Positions 37,955 through 46,476 of a stretch of 46,974 nucleotides of DNA are shown here, piece by piece. Source of the stretch: Bordetella parapertussis (GTDB taxonomy: Bacteria; Pseudomonadota; Gammaproteobacteria; Burkholderiales; Casimicrobiaceae). The notes below the pieces were generated by a model that was given only the letters and a program-made list of their open reading frames with translations, did not search any database and had not been told where the DNA came from. Both the position numbers and the translations under genes were made by a program. Each line of letters starts with the position of its first letter. The stretch's first letter is position 1. The stretch lies in contig CALQLA020000040.1 of NCBI GenBank assembly GCA_943331295.2, positions 1 through 46,974 of the forward strand, read 5' to 3'.

Positions 37955-38578
37955 ATGAAGCGCGCCACCCCGTATCTCCGGCAGCTCCTGCTGGCGTCGC
38001 TCGCCATCGTCGCGCTGGGCTGCGCGGCGCCGCCGGCAGCCGGCGACCGCGTCGCGGCACCGGCCAATGCCGCGCCCGCGGGCGTCCGCAGCCTGCTCGT
38101 CAATCCCGGGTTCGAGTCGGACAAGCCCGGCGAGTTCAGCGACGTCGACGGCTGGTACATGTACCAGCACGCCGGCGAGAAGTCCTACGACTTCGTCGTC
38201 GATCCCGCGGTCGCCCATGGCGGTGCGCGCAGCATGCGCATCGTCAACATCGGGACCCAGCCCTACGGATCGCTTGCGCAGGACCTGCCGGGGGCGCCAT
38301 TCTCCGGCAAGACCGTGCGCTTTTCCGGGTGGCTGAAGACCCGGGACACGAGCGACGGCGGCGCCGCGCTGTTCATCATCGCCGACCGCGGGGGCGCCAT
38401 CGCGGCGTACGAGTTCATGGCCGGCGCCGAAGTGAAGGGAAGCCGCGACTGGCAGCGCTACACCATCACGCTCGCGATTCCGCCCTCCACCAGCAAGGTG
38501 CGCGTTGGCGTCACGCTGCAGGGCGCCGGCACCGCCTGGTTCGACGACGCCGAACTCGAAATCGTCACCGCGCGCTGA
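37955..38578 (+). CDS. Putative lipoprotein with CBM-like jellyroll domain
   Basis: 207 residues from ATG 37955. The signal LLLASLAIVALGC ends in a lipobox-like ALGC, slightly off the usual LAGC pattern, so lipidation is probable but not sure. The mature part has the opening RSLLVNPGFES, typical of carbohydrate-binding CBM_4_9-like jellyrolls, then GGARSMRIVNIG, VRFSGWLKT and AWFDDAELEIV. Likely a carbohydrate- or surface-binding lipoprotein. The longer frame from 37898 overlaps ilvD and is rejected. Confidence 0.8.
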   Translation: MKRATPYLRQLLLASLAIVALGCAAPPAAGDRVAAPANAAPAGVRSLLVNPGFESDKPGEFSDVDGWYMYQHAGEKSYDFVVDPAVAHGGARSMRIVNIGTQPYGSLAQDLPGAPFSGKTVRFSGWLKTRDTSDGGAALFIIADRGGAIAAYEFMAGAEVKGSRDWQRYTITLAIPPSTSKVRVGVTLQGAGTAWFDDAELEIVTAR

Positions 38579-38606
38579 CGCGGCGCGCACCCGTCCCGGA
38601 GTCGCC

Positions 38607-38936
38607 ATGCTGCACTGGCTTTGCCTCGCCGGCGCGATCCTGCTGGAGGTCGCCGGCACCACGTCGATGAAGCTGTCGCACGGCTTCACCCGGGTCGTGC
38701 CTTCGGTGCTGCTGTTCGTGTTCTACGGCCTGTCGTTCGCGCTGATGACCATCGCGGTCAAGCGCATCGACATGAGCGTTTCATACGCGATCTGGTCGGG
38801 CGTCGGCACCGCGCTGATCGCGCTCATCGGCTTCGGCTGGTTCAGGGAGCCCGTCACGGCGCTCAAGATCGGCAGCATGGCGCTGATCGTGATCGGCGTG
38901 ATCGGCCTCAACGTCGATGCGTTTCGGGCCGGTTGA
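38607..38936 (+). CDS. SMR-family small multidrug efflux protein
   Basis: 109 residues, four membrane helices. The essential E14 sits in AILLEVAGTTSMKLS, and the motif YAIWSGVGTALIALIG with WFREPVTALK marks the EmrE/QacC branch, not the guanidinium (Gdx) branch, as far as sequence tells. It works as a proton-coupled dual-topology dimer. GGAG lies 8 nt before ATG 38607. Next to the lipoproteins on both sides (gaps 28 and 17 bp), so probably one operon. Confidence 0.92.
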   Translation: MLHWLCLAGAILLEVAGTTSMKLSHGFTRVVPSVLLFVFYGLSFALMTIAVKRIDMSVSYAIWSGVGTALIALIGFGWFREPVTALKIGSMALIVIGVIGLNVDAFRAG

Positions 38937-38953
38937 CGGGCCACGGAGGCAAC

Positions 38954-39703
38954 ATGACACGACAACGATTTCCGGCGCGCCGCGCGCCGGCGGCATTGCC
39001 CGCGCTGCTGCTCGCGCTGTGCACCCTGGTCGCGCTGGCCGGCTGCATGAGCCTCGACTCCCCCGGCAGCGGCGGGCCCGTGGTCGAGGCGCCGGTGTTT
39101 CGCGTGGGCGACCGCTGGGTTTATCGCGCGCAGGACGGATTCCGGTCGCCGGTCCGGTGGGAGGAGACGCGCGAAGTCGTCGCTATCGGCGCCGACGGCA
39201 TCCGGGTGCGCGTCGTGCAGAAGGGCCCCACCGTGGACAACTCCCGCATGGAGACATGGCCGGCGCCGGGGCTGGTGCTGGTCGGCGCGGTCTTCGACAA
39301 CGAAACGCGCCGCTTCGCGACGCCGATGAAGCGCTTCGACTACCCGCTGCTGCCGGGCAAGGCGTGGAACCAGCATATCGCCAACTTCAACGAGCAGACG
39401 GGCAAGGAAGGCGTATTCAACCGCTACGTGCGCGTGAGCGGCTGGACGACCGTGACCACGCCTGCCGGGATGTTCGACGCGATCGAGATGCGCGTGCAGG
39501 CGCGTCTCGACGACGAGGAATTCTGGCGCTGGCCGACCGAGTCCAACTACCTCGTCGCGTATGCGCCCGCGGTGCGCGGGATGGTCCGCGAGGAAAAGGA
39601 AGCGCAGTACCTGGAGAAGGGCTCGGCGAACGACGGCGTCAGCGTGCTCCGCAGCCAGCACGCGGTGCTGGAGCTGCTCTCGTTCACGCCCGGGGCGCCA
39701 TAG
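38954..39703 (+). CDS. Putative lipoprotein of unknown function
   Basis: 249 residues. Signal peptide with a clear lipobox LVALAGC. The mature protein starts MSLDSPGSGG and contains FRVGDRWVYRAQDGFRSP and a beta-rich body ending in VLELLSF. The VGDRWVYR opening is common in uncharacterised exported beta-sandwich proteins. Function unknown. GGAGG is 6 nt before ATG 38954. Last gene of the rightward run; a REP-type palindrome follows. Confidence 0.82.
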   Translation: MTRQRFPARRAPAALPALLLALCTLVALAGCMSLDSPGSGGPVVEAPVFRVGDRWVYRAQDGFRSPVRWEETREVVAIGADGIRVRVVQKGPTVDNSRMETWPAPGLVLVGAVFDNETRRFATPMKRFDYPLLPGKAWNQHIANFNEQTGKEGVFNRYVRVSGWTTVTTPAGMFDAIEMRVQARLDDEEFWRWPTESNYLVAYAPAVRGMVREEKEAQYLEKGSANDGVSVLRSQHAVLELLSFTPGAP

Positions 39704-39717
39704 GGCCCGCCTGGCTC

Positions 39718-39751
39718 ACCCGGGTTTCGCTGACGCTCGACACCGGGCTAC
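39718..39751. repeat. REP-type palindrome (single copy)
   Basis: Reads ACCCGGGTTTCGCTGACGCT, then CGACACCGGGCTAC; inverted orientation relative to 41615. Lies in the convergent gap between the lipoprotein gene and metF, where it may also stop transcription. Confidence 0.75.
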
Positions 39752-39809
39752 GCAAGTACGCAACGACGCGACAGCGCGACACGCCGGTGACGCGGCGCGG
39801 CGCCTGGGT

Positions 39810-40649
39810 TCAGAGGTCCAGCCGCCGCCAGATCGCCGTCGTCAGCGACGCGTTGTTCAGCGTGTAGAAATGGAGGCCCGGCGCGCCGCGCGCGAGCAGT
39901 TCCTGGCACATCGCGGTGACCACATCCAGCCCGAACGCCCGGATCGAGTCGGCATCGTCGCCGTAGCTCTCGAGCTTGCGGCGGATCCAGCGCGGGATCT
40001 CGGCGCCGCAGGCGTCGGAAAAGCGCGCCAGCTTCGAGAAGCTCGCGATCGGCATGATGCCGGGGACGATGGGCACGTCGATGCCGACGGCGCCGCAGGC
40101 ATCGACGAAATGCCAGTACGCGTCCGGATTGAAGAAGAACTGCGTGATCGCCGAATCGGCGCCCGCGTCGATCTTGCGCCGGAACGCCGCGAGGTCGTCC
40201 CGCGGGCTCCTCGCCTGCGGGTGGTACTCGGGGTAGGCGGCAACGTCGACGTGGAACCAGTCTCCCGTCTCCTTGCGGATGAACTCGACCAGCTCGCTCG
40301 CGTAGCGGAAATCACCGGCCTCGCCGACGCCGGACGGCAGGTCGCCGCGCAGCGCGACGAGATGCCGGATGCCGTGGCTCCGGTATTCGGCGAGGATCTC
40401 GGAGAGCGACGCCCGCGTGCCGCCCACGCACGACAGGTGCGGCGCGGCCTCCATGCCGTCGGCGCGGAAATCGAGCACCGTGGACAGCGTGCCTTCGCGC
40501 GTCGAGCCGCCCGCGCCGAAGGTGACCGAGCAGAAGTCGGGCTTGAGCGGCGCGAACTGGCGGCGCGTGGACCGGAGCTTCTCGATGCCCTCGGCCGTGC
40601 GCGGCGGAAAGAACTCGAGGCTGAGCTGGCGGCGGGCGGCGGTTGTCAT
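39810..40649 (-). CDS. metF: 5,10-methylenetetrahydrofolate reductase
   Basis: 279 residues (E. coli 296). TIM-barrel flavoprotein with SLEFFPPRT at the start (catalytic Glu), FCSVTFGAGGST, LVALRGDLP, and DSAITQFFFNPDAYW. Makes 5-methyl-THF for methionine. AAGGG lies 8 nt before ATG 40649, 11 bp after panE, so co-transcribed with it. The open frame that runs on into panE is in another frame and is not a fusion. Together with ahcY it forms a methyl-cycle group. Confidence 0.95.
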   Translation of the reverse strand: MTTAARRQLSLEFFPPRTAEGIEKLRSTRRQFAPLKPDFCSVTFGAGGSTREGTLSTVLDFRADGMEAAPHLSCVGGTRASLSEILAEYRSHGIRHLVALRGDLPSGVGEAGDFRYASELVEFIRKETGDWFHVDVAAYPEYHPQARSPRDDLAAFRRKIDAGADSAITQFFFNPDAYWHFVDACGAVGIDVPIVPGIMPIASFSKLARFSDACGAEIPRWIRRKLESYGDDADSIRAFGLDVVTAMCQELLARGAPGLHFYTLNNASLTTAIWRRLDL

Positions 40650-40660
40650 CGCGGGGCCCT

Positions 40661-41581
40661 TCAGCCGCGCCCGGCGAGGTGCGGCTTCAGCGCGGCATAG
40701 AGCGTGGCGTTGACCGGCGCCTGCTGCCCGGCCTCCTTCGCCATCCGCGCGACGGCGCCGCAGAGCCACGGCGCCTCGAGCCGGTTGCCGGCGGCGAGGT
40801 CGTTCTGCATCGACGACGCCATCTCGGCCGGCAGGCCGGCGGCGAACTTCATCTGCTGCGCGATGAAGTCGTCGGCGAGCGCGATGCCCCGCGCGCGCCC
40901 GACCGCCCAGACTTCGCGCATCGCGGCCTCGAACACGGGGCGGATGTCGGGGTCGTCGCGCAGCACGCCGATGGGCCGGCGCGCGACGCTGGTAAGTCCC
41001 GAGAATGCCGCCAGGAAGACGAACTTTTCCCAGATCGTGCGCACGATGTCGGGCACCGCGACGCCGTCGATGCCGGCGCCCTGGCAGGCGGCGGCCAGGG
41101 CGTCCGCGACCGGCTGCTGCGCGGGCCGGACGGCGCCGAAGCGCAGCCGCGCCATCGTTCCCGTGTGGCCGACCACGCCCGGCTCGACGATGGTGCCGGC
41201 GATGTAGGCCACGCCCCCCATCACGTGCTCCGCGCCAACCACCGCGGCGACGCGATCGATGCTCTCGACGCCGTTCTGGAACGGCACGATGACGGCGCCG
41301 CGCGCGACGACCGGGCGCAGCAGCGCGGCCGCATCCTCCGTGTCCCACAGCTTGACCGCGAACAGCACCACGTCCGCCGGCGGGAGTTCCGCCGGGTCGG
41401 CGACGACCGCCGGCCGCGCGAGATGCACGTCGCCGGTCGCGCTCTTCACGACGAGCCCGCGCTCCCGCATGGCGTCGAGATGCCGGCCGCGCGCCACGAA
41501 GGCGACGTCGTGGCCCCCCGCGGCGAGCTTCGCGCCGAAATAACCGCCGACGCCGCCGGCGCCCATCACCGCAATGCGCAT
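40661..41581 (-). CDS. panE: 2-dehydropantoate 2-reductase (ketopantoate reductase family)
   Basis: 306 residues. NADPH Rossmann motif GAGGVGGYFGAKLAAGG at 8-24, VLFAVKLWDTE, and the ApbA C-terminal domain with the catalytic Lys in WEKFVFLAAFSGLTS. The family includes true PanE and other 2-oxoacid reductases, so the substrate is not certain. It stands between ahcY and metF, an unusual place. A REP-type repeat separates it from ahcY. Confidence 0.82.
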   Translation of the reverse strand: MRIAVMGAGGVGGYFGAKLAAGGHDVAFVARGRHLDAMRERGLVVKSATGDVHLARPAVVADPAELPPADVVLFAVKLWDTEDAAALLRPVVARGAVIVPFQNGVESIDRVAAVVGAEHVMGGVAYIAGTIVEPGVVGHTGTMARLRFGAVRPAQQPVADALAAACQGAGIDGVAVPDIVRTIWEKFVFLAAFSGLTSVARRPIGVLRDDPDIRPVFEAAMREVWAVGRARGIALADDFIAQQMKFAAGLPAEMASSMQNDLAAGNRLEAPWLCGAVARMAKEAGQQAPVNATLYAALKPHLAGRG

Positions 41582-41614
41582 CTCAATCTCCGTTCGTCAA
41601 ACATCCGCAATGCC

Positions 41615-41645
41615 GTAGCCCGGGTCGAGCAAGGCGAAACCCGGG
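41615..41645. repeat. REP-type palindrome, with a partial copy at 41708-41722
   Basis: Reads GTAGCCCGGGTCGAGC, then AAGGCGAAACCCGGG. A half copy, CAACCCGGGTCGAGC, follows at 41708-41722 just after the ahcY stop. In the 145-bp gap between ahcY and panE. Confidence 0.8.
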
Positions 41646-41726
41646 GCTGCCGCCGCGTTGTCACCCGTCGGCTGTCTCGCCGATCGTCCCGGGTCGCACA
41701 TCCGCGCAACCCGGGTCGAGCCCGCG

Positions 41727-43169
<1,443 letters not shown>

Positions 43170-43170
43170 C

Positions 43171-43233
43171 GGTCACTCCATCGTTGGTGACCGCACGAAC
43201 GGGGACGAGCGTCCCGGACAAGAACACGCTCGT
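43171..43233 (-). promoter_or_regulatory. Ribosome-site hairpin and second hairpin between riboswitch and ahcY
   Basis: GGTCAC (43171-43176) and GTGACC (43187-43192) pair right before the ATG and tie up GGAG. A second perfect 8-bp pair, ACGAGCGT (43205-43212) with ACGCTCGT (43226-43233), stands further upstream. On the minus strand the latter also contains ACGAGCG, which could pair with the riboswitch 3' strand CGCTCGT. This is a plausible expression platform. Confidence 0.55.
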
Positions 43234-43256
43234 GAACCCGTGTGCGAATCACGGTT

Positions 43257-43331
43257 CAACGAGCGCGGTTGCGAATTTGGAAACCCCCGAGCCTGGCAGC
43301 CTGCGCGGCTGTTGCAACGCTCCTCGGGGAT
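43257..43331 (-). promoter_or_regulatory. SAH riboswitch upstream of ahcY
   Basis: On the minus strand CCCCGAGGAGCGTTGCAAC (from 43330), then GCCAGGCTCGGGG (to about 43284), then CAACCGCGCTCGTTGAA (to 43257) reproduce the conserved SAH aptamer blocks GAGGAGCG-UUGCAAC, GCCAGGCUCGG and AACSGCGCUC. CCCCGAG and CTCGGGG form P1; GAGCG and CGCTC can form the pseudoknot helix. It binds SAH and raises ahcY expression. Confidence 0.93.
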
Positions 43332-43339
43332 CGGGCAGG

Positions 43340-43345
43340 AGTATA
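43340..43345 (-). promoter_or_regulatory. -10 box (TATACT) of ahcY
   Basis: TATACT on the minus strand lies about 9 nt before the first conserved bases of the riboswitch, so transcription would start at the aptamer. TTGGCG, 20 bp upstream, is a poor -35. Confidence 0.5.
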
Positions 43346-43374
43346 CCCGATTCCGCCCGTGCGACCGCCAAAAG

Positions 43375-43401
43375 CGAAGGGCCGCGCGAGGCGGCCCTTC
43401 G
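43375..43401 (-). terminator. Rho-independent terminator of the 42-aa protein gene
   Basis: CGAAGGGCCGC (43375-43385) and GCGGCCCTTCG (43391-43401) form an 11-bp stem with a 5-nt loop, followed on the minus strand by CTTTTGG. It separates the small gene from the ahcY promoter 30 bp further on. Confidence 0.85.
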
Positions 43402-43436
43402 GAACGGATCGGCGACGATGTCGCCGCAGCAGGCAA

Positions 43437-43565
43437 TCAAGCCTTCTTGATCTTCTCGAGCATCTTGAAAATGCCCTTCGACGAGCCCGCGAACAGGCGC
43501 TTGTAGGCCTTGCCGAGACAGCGGCGCTCGAGAGTGTTGCGGCGGGTGCGTGAACGTTCTGCCAT
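43437..43565 (-). CDS. 42-residue basic small protein of unknown function
   Basis: Starts MAERSRTRRNTLERRC and ends GIFKMLEKIKKA; about a third of residues are Arg or Lys, one Cys. Real-gene evidence: an excellent ribosome site (AGGAGG, 7 nt before the ATG), an own terminator 36 bp after the stop and a TACACT box upstream, so it is a monocistronic unit. No signal peptide or membrane segment. The basic N-terminus and amphipathic Lys-rich C-terminus suggest an RNA-, ribosome- or DNA-bound protein, which is inference. It does not match S21 or THX as I know them. Confidence 0.78.
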   Translation of the reverse strand: MAERSRTRRNTLERRCLGKAYKRLFAGSSKGIFKMLEKIKKA

Positions 43566-43687
43566 GGAGACCTCCTCGTATGCGTTGATGGGATTGCGTG
43601 CACCGGGCCTTCGTGGACCGGGTGGCGCGATTCGGGTCGCGGGGCGCCCGGCGGCAAGCCGCGCGGGATGCCCGTGGAGAACCCGGG

Positions 43688-43693
43688 AGTGTA
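43688..43693 (-). promoter_or_regulatory. -10 box (TACACT) of the 42-aa protein gene
   Basis: TACACT on the minus strand is the only AT-rich box upstream. It leaves a leader of about 115 nt, with no clear -35. Confidence 0.4.
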
Positions 43694-43804
43694 CCCGAAA
43701 ACGCCCCCCGCAGGCGGGCGCCTGTCCTGCCGGCAGCGTCGGGCGGTGGCCCCGGCAGCGCTGATTTACTCCTGCACCGCAGCGCGCAAACCCGCGGTTC
43801 GACG

Positions 43805-43810
43805 TAAAAT
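43805..43810 (+). promoter_or_regulatory. -10 like box (TAAAAT) upstream of the second IclR gene
   Basis: TAAAAT is 39 bp before ATG 43849. No convincing -35. Confidence 0.4.
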
Positions 43811-43848
43811 TGCTGCCGCAGCGAGCGCCGACTCGTACCGCGACTCCG

Positions 43849-44727
43849 ATGACCCCGCCTTCCCGACAGAAAGCCGCCACCACCGAGGGCAGCCGCGCCG
43901 CGCGCGCCAAGTCTGCGGTGCCCGGCCGCGCCGCGCCGCCGCGCGCGGTGCACCCGTGGGGCACGCAGAGCGTCCATCGCGCGATCTCGATCCTGCGCGA
44001 GCTCGCGACCAAGGGCCAGTATGGCCTGCGCCTCGTCGACATCGCCGGCGCCATGGGGCTCGAGCGCCCGACCGCGCACCGGATCGTGAAGGGGCTGATG
44101 GCGCAGGGGATGATCATGCAGGACCCCGACACGCGGACCTATCGCCTCGGCCACCTCGTCTACGAGCTGGGGCTCGCCGCGTCGCCGCACTTCACGCTGC
44201 GCGAGCTCTGCCAGCCCGGGCTGCAGCGGCTGGCCGAGAAATCGGGCGACTCGGTGTTCCTGCTGGTGAAGAGCGGCCAGGATTCGGTGTGCCTCGACCG
44301 CTTCGAGGGCAGCTTCCAGATCAAGGCGCGGACGCTCGACATCGGCGTGCGGCGGCCGCTGGGCGTCGGCGCGGGCGGCCTTTCGCTGCTGATGGCGCTG
44401 CCCCCGGGCGAGATGGAGCGCGTGATCAGCCTCAACTCGCCGCGGTTCGGCGCGTTCGGGCGCCTGACGACCGAGCGGCTGCAGAACGCGATACGCATGT
44501 CGCGCGCGGCCGGCTACGCGATCAACGACGAGGACGTGCTGCCCGGCATCGCCGCGATCGGCGTGGCGCTGCGCCCGCGCGAGGGCCTGCCCTACGCCGC
44601 GATGAGCATCGCCGGCATCTCGGCGCGCTTCGCCGGCCCCCGCCGCGAGGAGCTCGCGCAGATGCTGCTGAAGGAAGTCCGCGCGATGGAGAAGAAGCTC
44701 AACGCGCTCGACTCGCCCTGGGGCTGA
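43849..44727 (+). CDS. IclR family transcriptional regulator
   Basis: 292 residues. A low-complexity basic head of about 38 residues precedes the winged helix-turn-helix (SVHRAISILRELATKG, LERPTAHRIVKGL), then the effector domain (KSGDSVFLLVKSGQDSVCLDR, RRPLGVGAGGLSLL). The usual small residues before the effector pocket are present, but the ligand is unknown. ATG 43849 is used because it follows the TAAAAT box; there is no good ribosome site. Convergent with the flavin reductase (5 bp), so its target operon may be the rhodanese/DszC-like/reductase genes, which is inference. Confidence 0.87.
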   Translation: MTPPSRQKAATTEGSRAARAKSAVPGRAAPPRAVHPWGTQSVHRAISILRELATKGQYGLRLVDIAGAMGLERPTAHRIVKGLMAQGMIMQDPDTRTYRLGHLVYELGLAASPHFTLRELCQPGLQRLAEKSGDSVFLLVKSGQDSVCLDRFEGSFQIKARTLDIGVRRPLGVGAGGLSLLMALPPGEMERVISLNSPRFGAFGRLTTERLQNAIRMSRAAGYAINDEDVLPGIAAIGVALRPREGLPYAAMSIAGISARFAGPRREELAQMLLKEVRAMEKKLNALDSPWG

Positions 44728-44731
44728 CGGC

Positions 44732-45232
44732 TCAGCGGGCCAGCGCCGGGTGCGGCGCGGGCACGCCGTAGTTGCCGCCCGCGTAGAGCAGCGGGACGCG
44801 GTCGCCGTGCCCGAAGTCGACCACCTGCCCGACGAAGATCACGTGGTCGCCGCCGTCGTGCTGGAACGCGCTGGCGCAGTCGAACCAGGCCACGCAGCCC
44901 TCGAACATCGGCACGCCGGACCGGCTCCGGTGCCACGCCACGCCCTCGAAGCGATCGTCGACCGGCGCCGCGAACCGCTGCGCGAGCTCGATCTGGTCCG
45001 CGCACAGGACGCTGATCCCGTAGTGCGCAACCTGCTGGAAGACCGGCAGGCTCCGCGAATGGCGGTTGAGGCTCCACAGCACCAGCGGCGGCGACAGCGA
45101 CACCGAGTTGAACGAGTTCGCGGTCAGCCCGATCGGGGTTCCGTCCGGCGCGACCGTGGTGATGATGGTGACGCCGGTGGCGAAGCGGCGCATCGCGTCG
45201 CGAAACCGGCGGGAGTCGAGTTCTGCGGTCAA
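44732..45232 (-). CDS. Flavin reductase (NAD(P)H:FMN oxidoreductase, HpaC/DIM6 type)
   Basis: 166 residues, split-barrel flavin reductase fold: FRDAMRRFATGVTIITT, the FMN-binding GLTANSFNSVSLSPPLVLWSL, and DHVIFVGQVVDF near the end. Such enzymes supply reduced flavin to a partner monooxygenase; the DszC-like protein 53 bp upstream in the same operon is the obvious partner. Start is TTG 45232, with AGGA 8 nt before it; a later ATG would cut off the family N-terminus. Confidence 0.9.
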   Translation of the reverse strand: MTAELDSRRFRDAMRRFATGVTIITTVAPDGTPIGLTANSFNSVSLSPPLVLWSLNRHSRSLPVFQQVAHYGISVLCADQIELAQRFAAPVDDRFEGVAWHRSRSGVPMFEGCVAWFDCASAFQHDGGDHVIFVGQVVDFGHGDRVPLLYAGGNYGVPAPHPALAR

Positions 45233-45285
45233 GGGGTTTTCCTAGGGAGCGCGCCGGCCGGCCGGACGCACGGTCGCGGAAGCAA

Positions 45286-46452
45286 TCACAGCCGATCCGT
45301 CGTGTCGAAGTCCTGGCCGAGGTGGTACTTGCCGATCGTCGCCGCGGTCTTGTCGAGGTTCGAGTGCAGCGTGTGGATGCGCAGGTCCCGCATCATCCGC
45401 GCCAGCGGCTCCGTCTCCATCAGCGCGTGCGAGCCGGCGATCTGCGCGGCCTTGTCCATCACCTCGGCGGCGTTGCGCGTCGCGTGGTGCTTCGCCACCA
45501 GCGAGAAGAGTTCCGCCTGCTGCAGGTCGCCCTGCGCCCACAGCCACGCCGCGCGGTAGATGAGCCAGCGCGCGGCGTCGATCAGCGCGCGGATCTCGCC
45601 CAGCCGCAGCTGCGTGTAGGACTCGCCGGCGGTGCCGCGCTGCGGCAGGTACGCCGTGAGGAAGTCGAAGATTCCCTCGCAGGCGCCGAGGTACTGCGCC
45701 GAGAGCGACAGGTAGTGGCGCGCCTGCCAGCGCTCGCGCGGGTAGGTGCCCGGCTCGCCCAGCACGAGGCCGCCGTCGACGTAGCAGTTGTCGAGCGAGA
45801 GGTCGGGGCTCACCGCGGCGCGCATGCCGACCGGGTTCCAGGTGTCGGGCACGATCGCGCAGCCCGGCGTCCCCGCGGGCACCGCGACGCCGATGTGGCC
45901 GCCGCCGGGCGGGTGCCCCTTCAGCGTCGCGAACACGATCATGAAATCCGCCACCTCGGCGAGCGTCGCGTAGTTCTTGCGGCCGTTCAGGACCACGCCG
46001 TCCCGCAACGGCTGCGCCGACGTGGCGAACGCGTAGATGCCGCGCGCGGTCCGGCCCGGCTCGCTGCCGACGGCGCCGACCAGCGCGCCGCGCTCGATCA
46101 CGGGGCGAAGCAGCGCGGCGCGCTGGGCGTCGGTGCCGACCTGGTCGATGAGGTGCGTCGCGTGCAGGTGGATGTGCAGGCAGTGCGCGGTCGACAGGTC
46201 GACGCGCGCCGTCTGCTCGATCGCGAGCAGGTACAGCGCGGGGTCCCTGCCCATCACGCCGCTGCCGAGGCCGCCGCGCTCCTGCGCGATCGTGAGGCCG
46301 AGGAGGCCGTTGGCGAAGAAGTCCCGGAGGTTGGCGAGCGGCAGCGTGCGGTCGCGGTCGCTCGCCGCCGCCCGCGCGGCGAAGTGCTCGCGGGCGAGGT
46401 AGCCGACGAGCTCGTAGACCTCCTGCTGCGCCTTGCTGAAATCGAAGTTCAC
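45286..46452 (-). CDS. Acyl-CoA-dehydrogenase-fold flavoprotein, DszC/SfnB-like monooxygenase candidate
   Basis: 388 residues with the three-domain ACAD fold: FFANGLLGLTIAQERGGLGSG, GAVGSEPGRTA for FAD/FMN binding, VLNGRKNYATLAEVADFMIV, and a helical C-terminal domain. The C-terminus reads IHTLHSNLDKTAATIGKYHLG; the YEGTSEIQ block of true acyl-CoA dehydrogenases, with the catalytic base, is missing. That and the neighbouring flavin reductase point to the DszC/SfnB group, which uses reduced FMN and oxygen on sulfur, sulfone or aromatic substrates. Start GTG 46452, AAGGA 8 nt before. The substrate is unknown. Confidence 0.78.
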   Translation of the reverse strand: MNFDFSKAQQEVYELVGYLAREHFAARAAASDRDRTLPLANLRDFFANGLLGLTIAQERGGLGSGVMGRDPALYLLAIEQTARVDLSTAHCLHIHLHATHLIDQVGTDAQRAALLRPVIERGALVGAVGSEPGRTARGIYAFATSAQPLRDGVVLNGRKNYATLAEVADFMIVFATLKGHPPGGGHIGVAVPAGTPGCAIVPDTWNPVGMRAAVSPDLSLDNCYVDGGLVLGEPGTYPRERWQARHYLSLSAQYLGACEGIFDFLTAYLPQRGTAGESYTQLRLGEIRALIDAARWLIYRAAWLWAQGDLQQAELFSLVAKHHATRNAAEVMDKAAQIAGSHALMETEPLARMMRDLRIHTLHSNLDKTAATIGKYHLGQDFDTTDRL

Positions 46453-46476
46453 GGTCGTTCCTTGGTCCGGGAATGT

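Noticed and set aside
39810..41348. MetF fused to an N-terminal domain
   Set aside because: The extension is the out-of-frame shadow of panE. ATG 40649 has a proper ribosome site and the family N-terminus.
43437..43565. Ribosomal protein S21 or THX
   Set aside because: Size and charge suggested this, but the sequence lacks the S21 opening and the THX pattern that I know.
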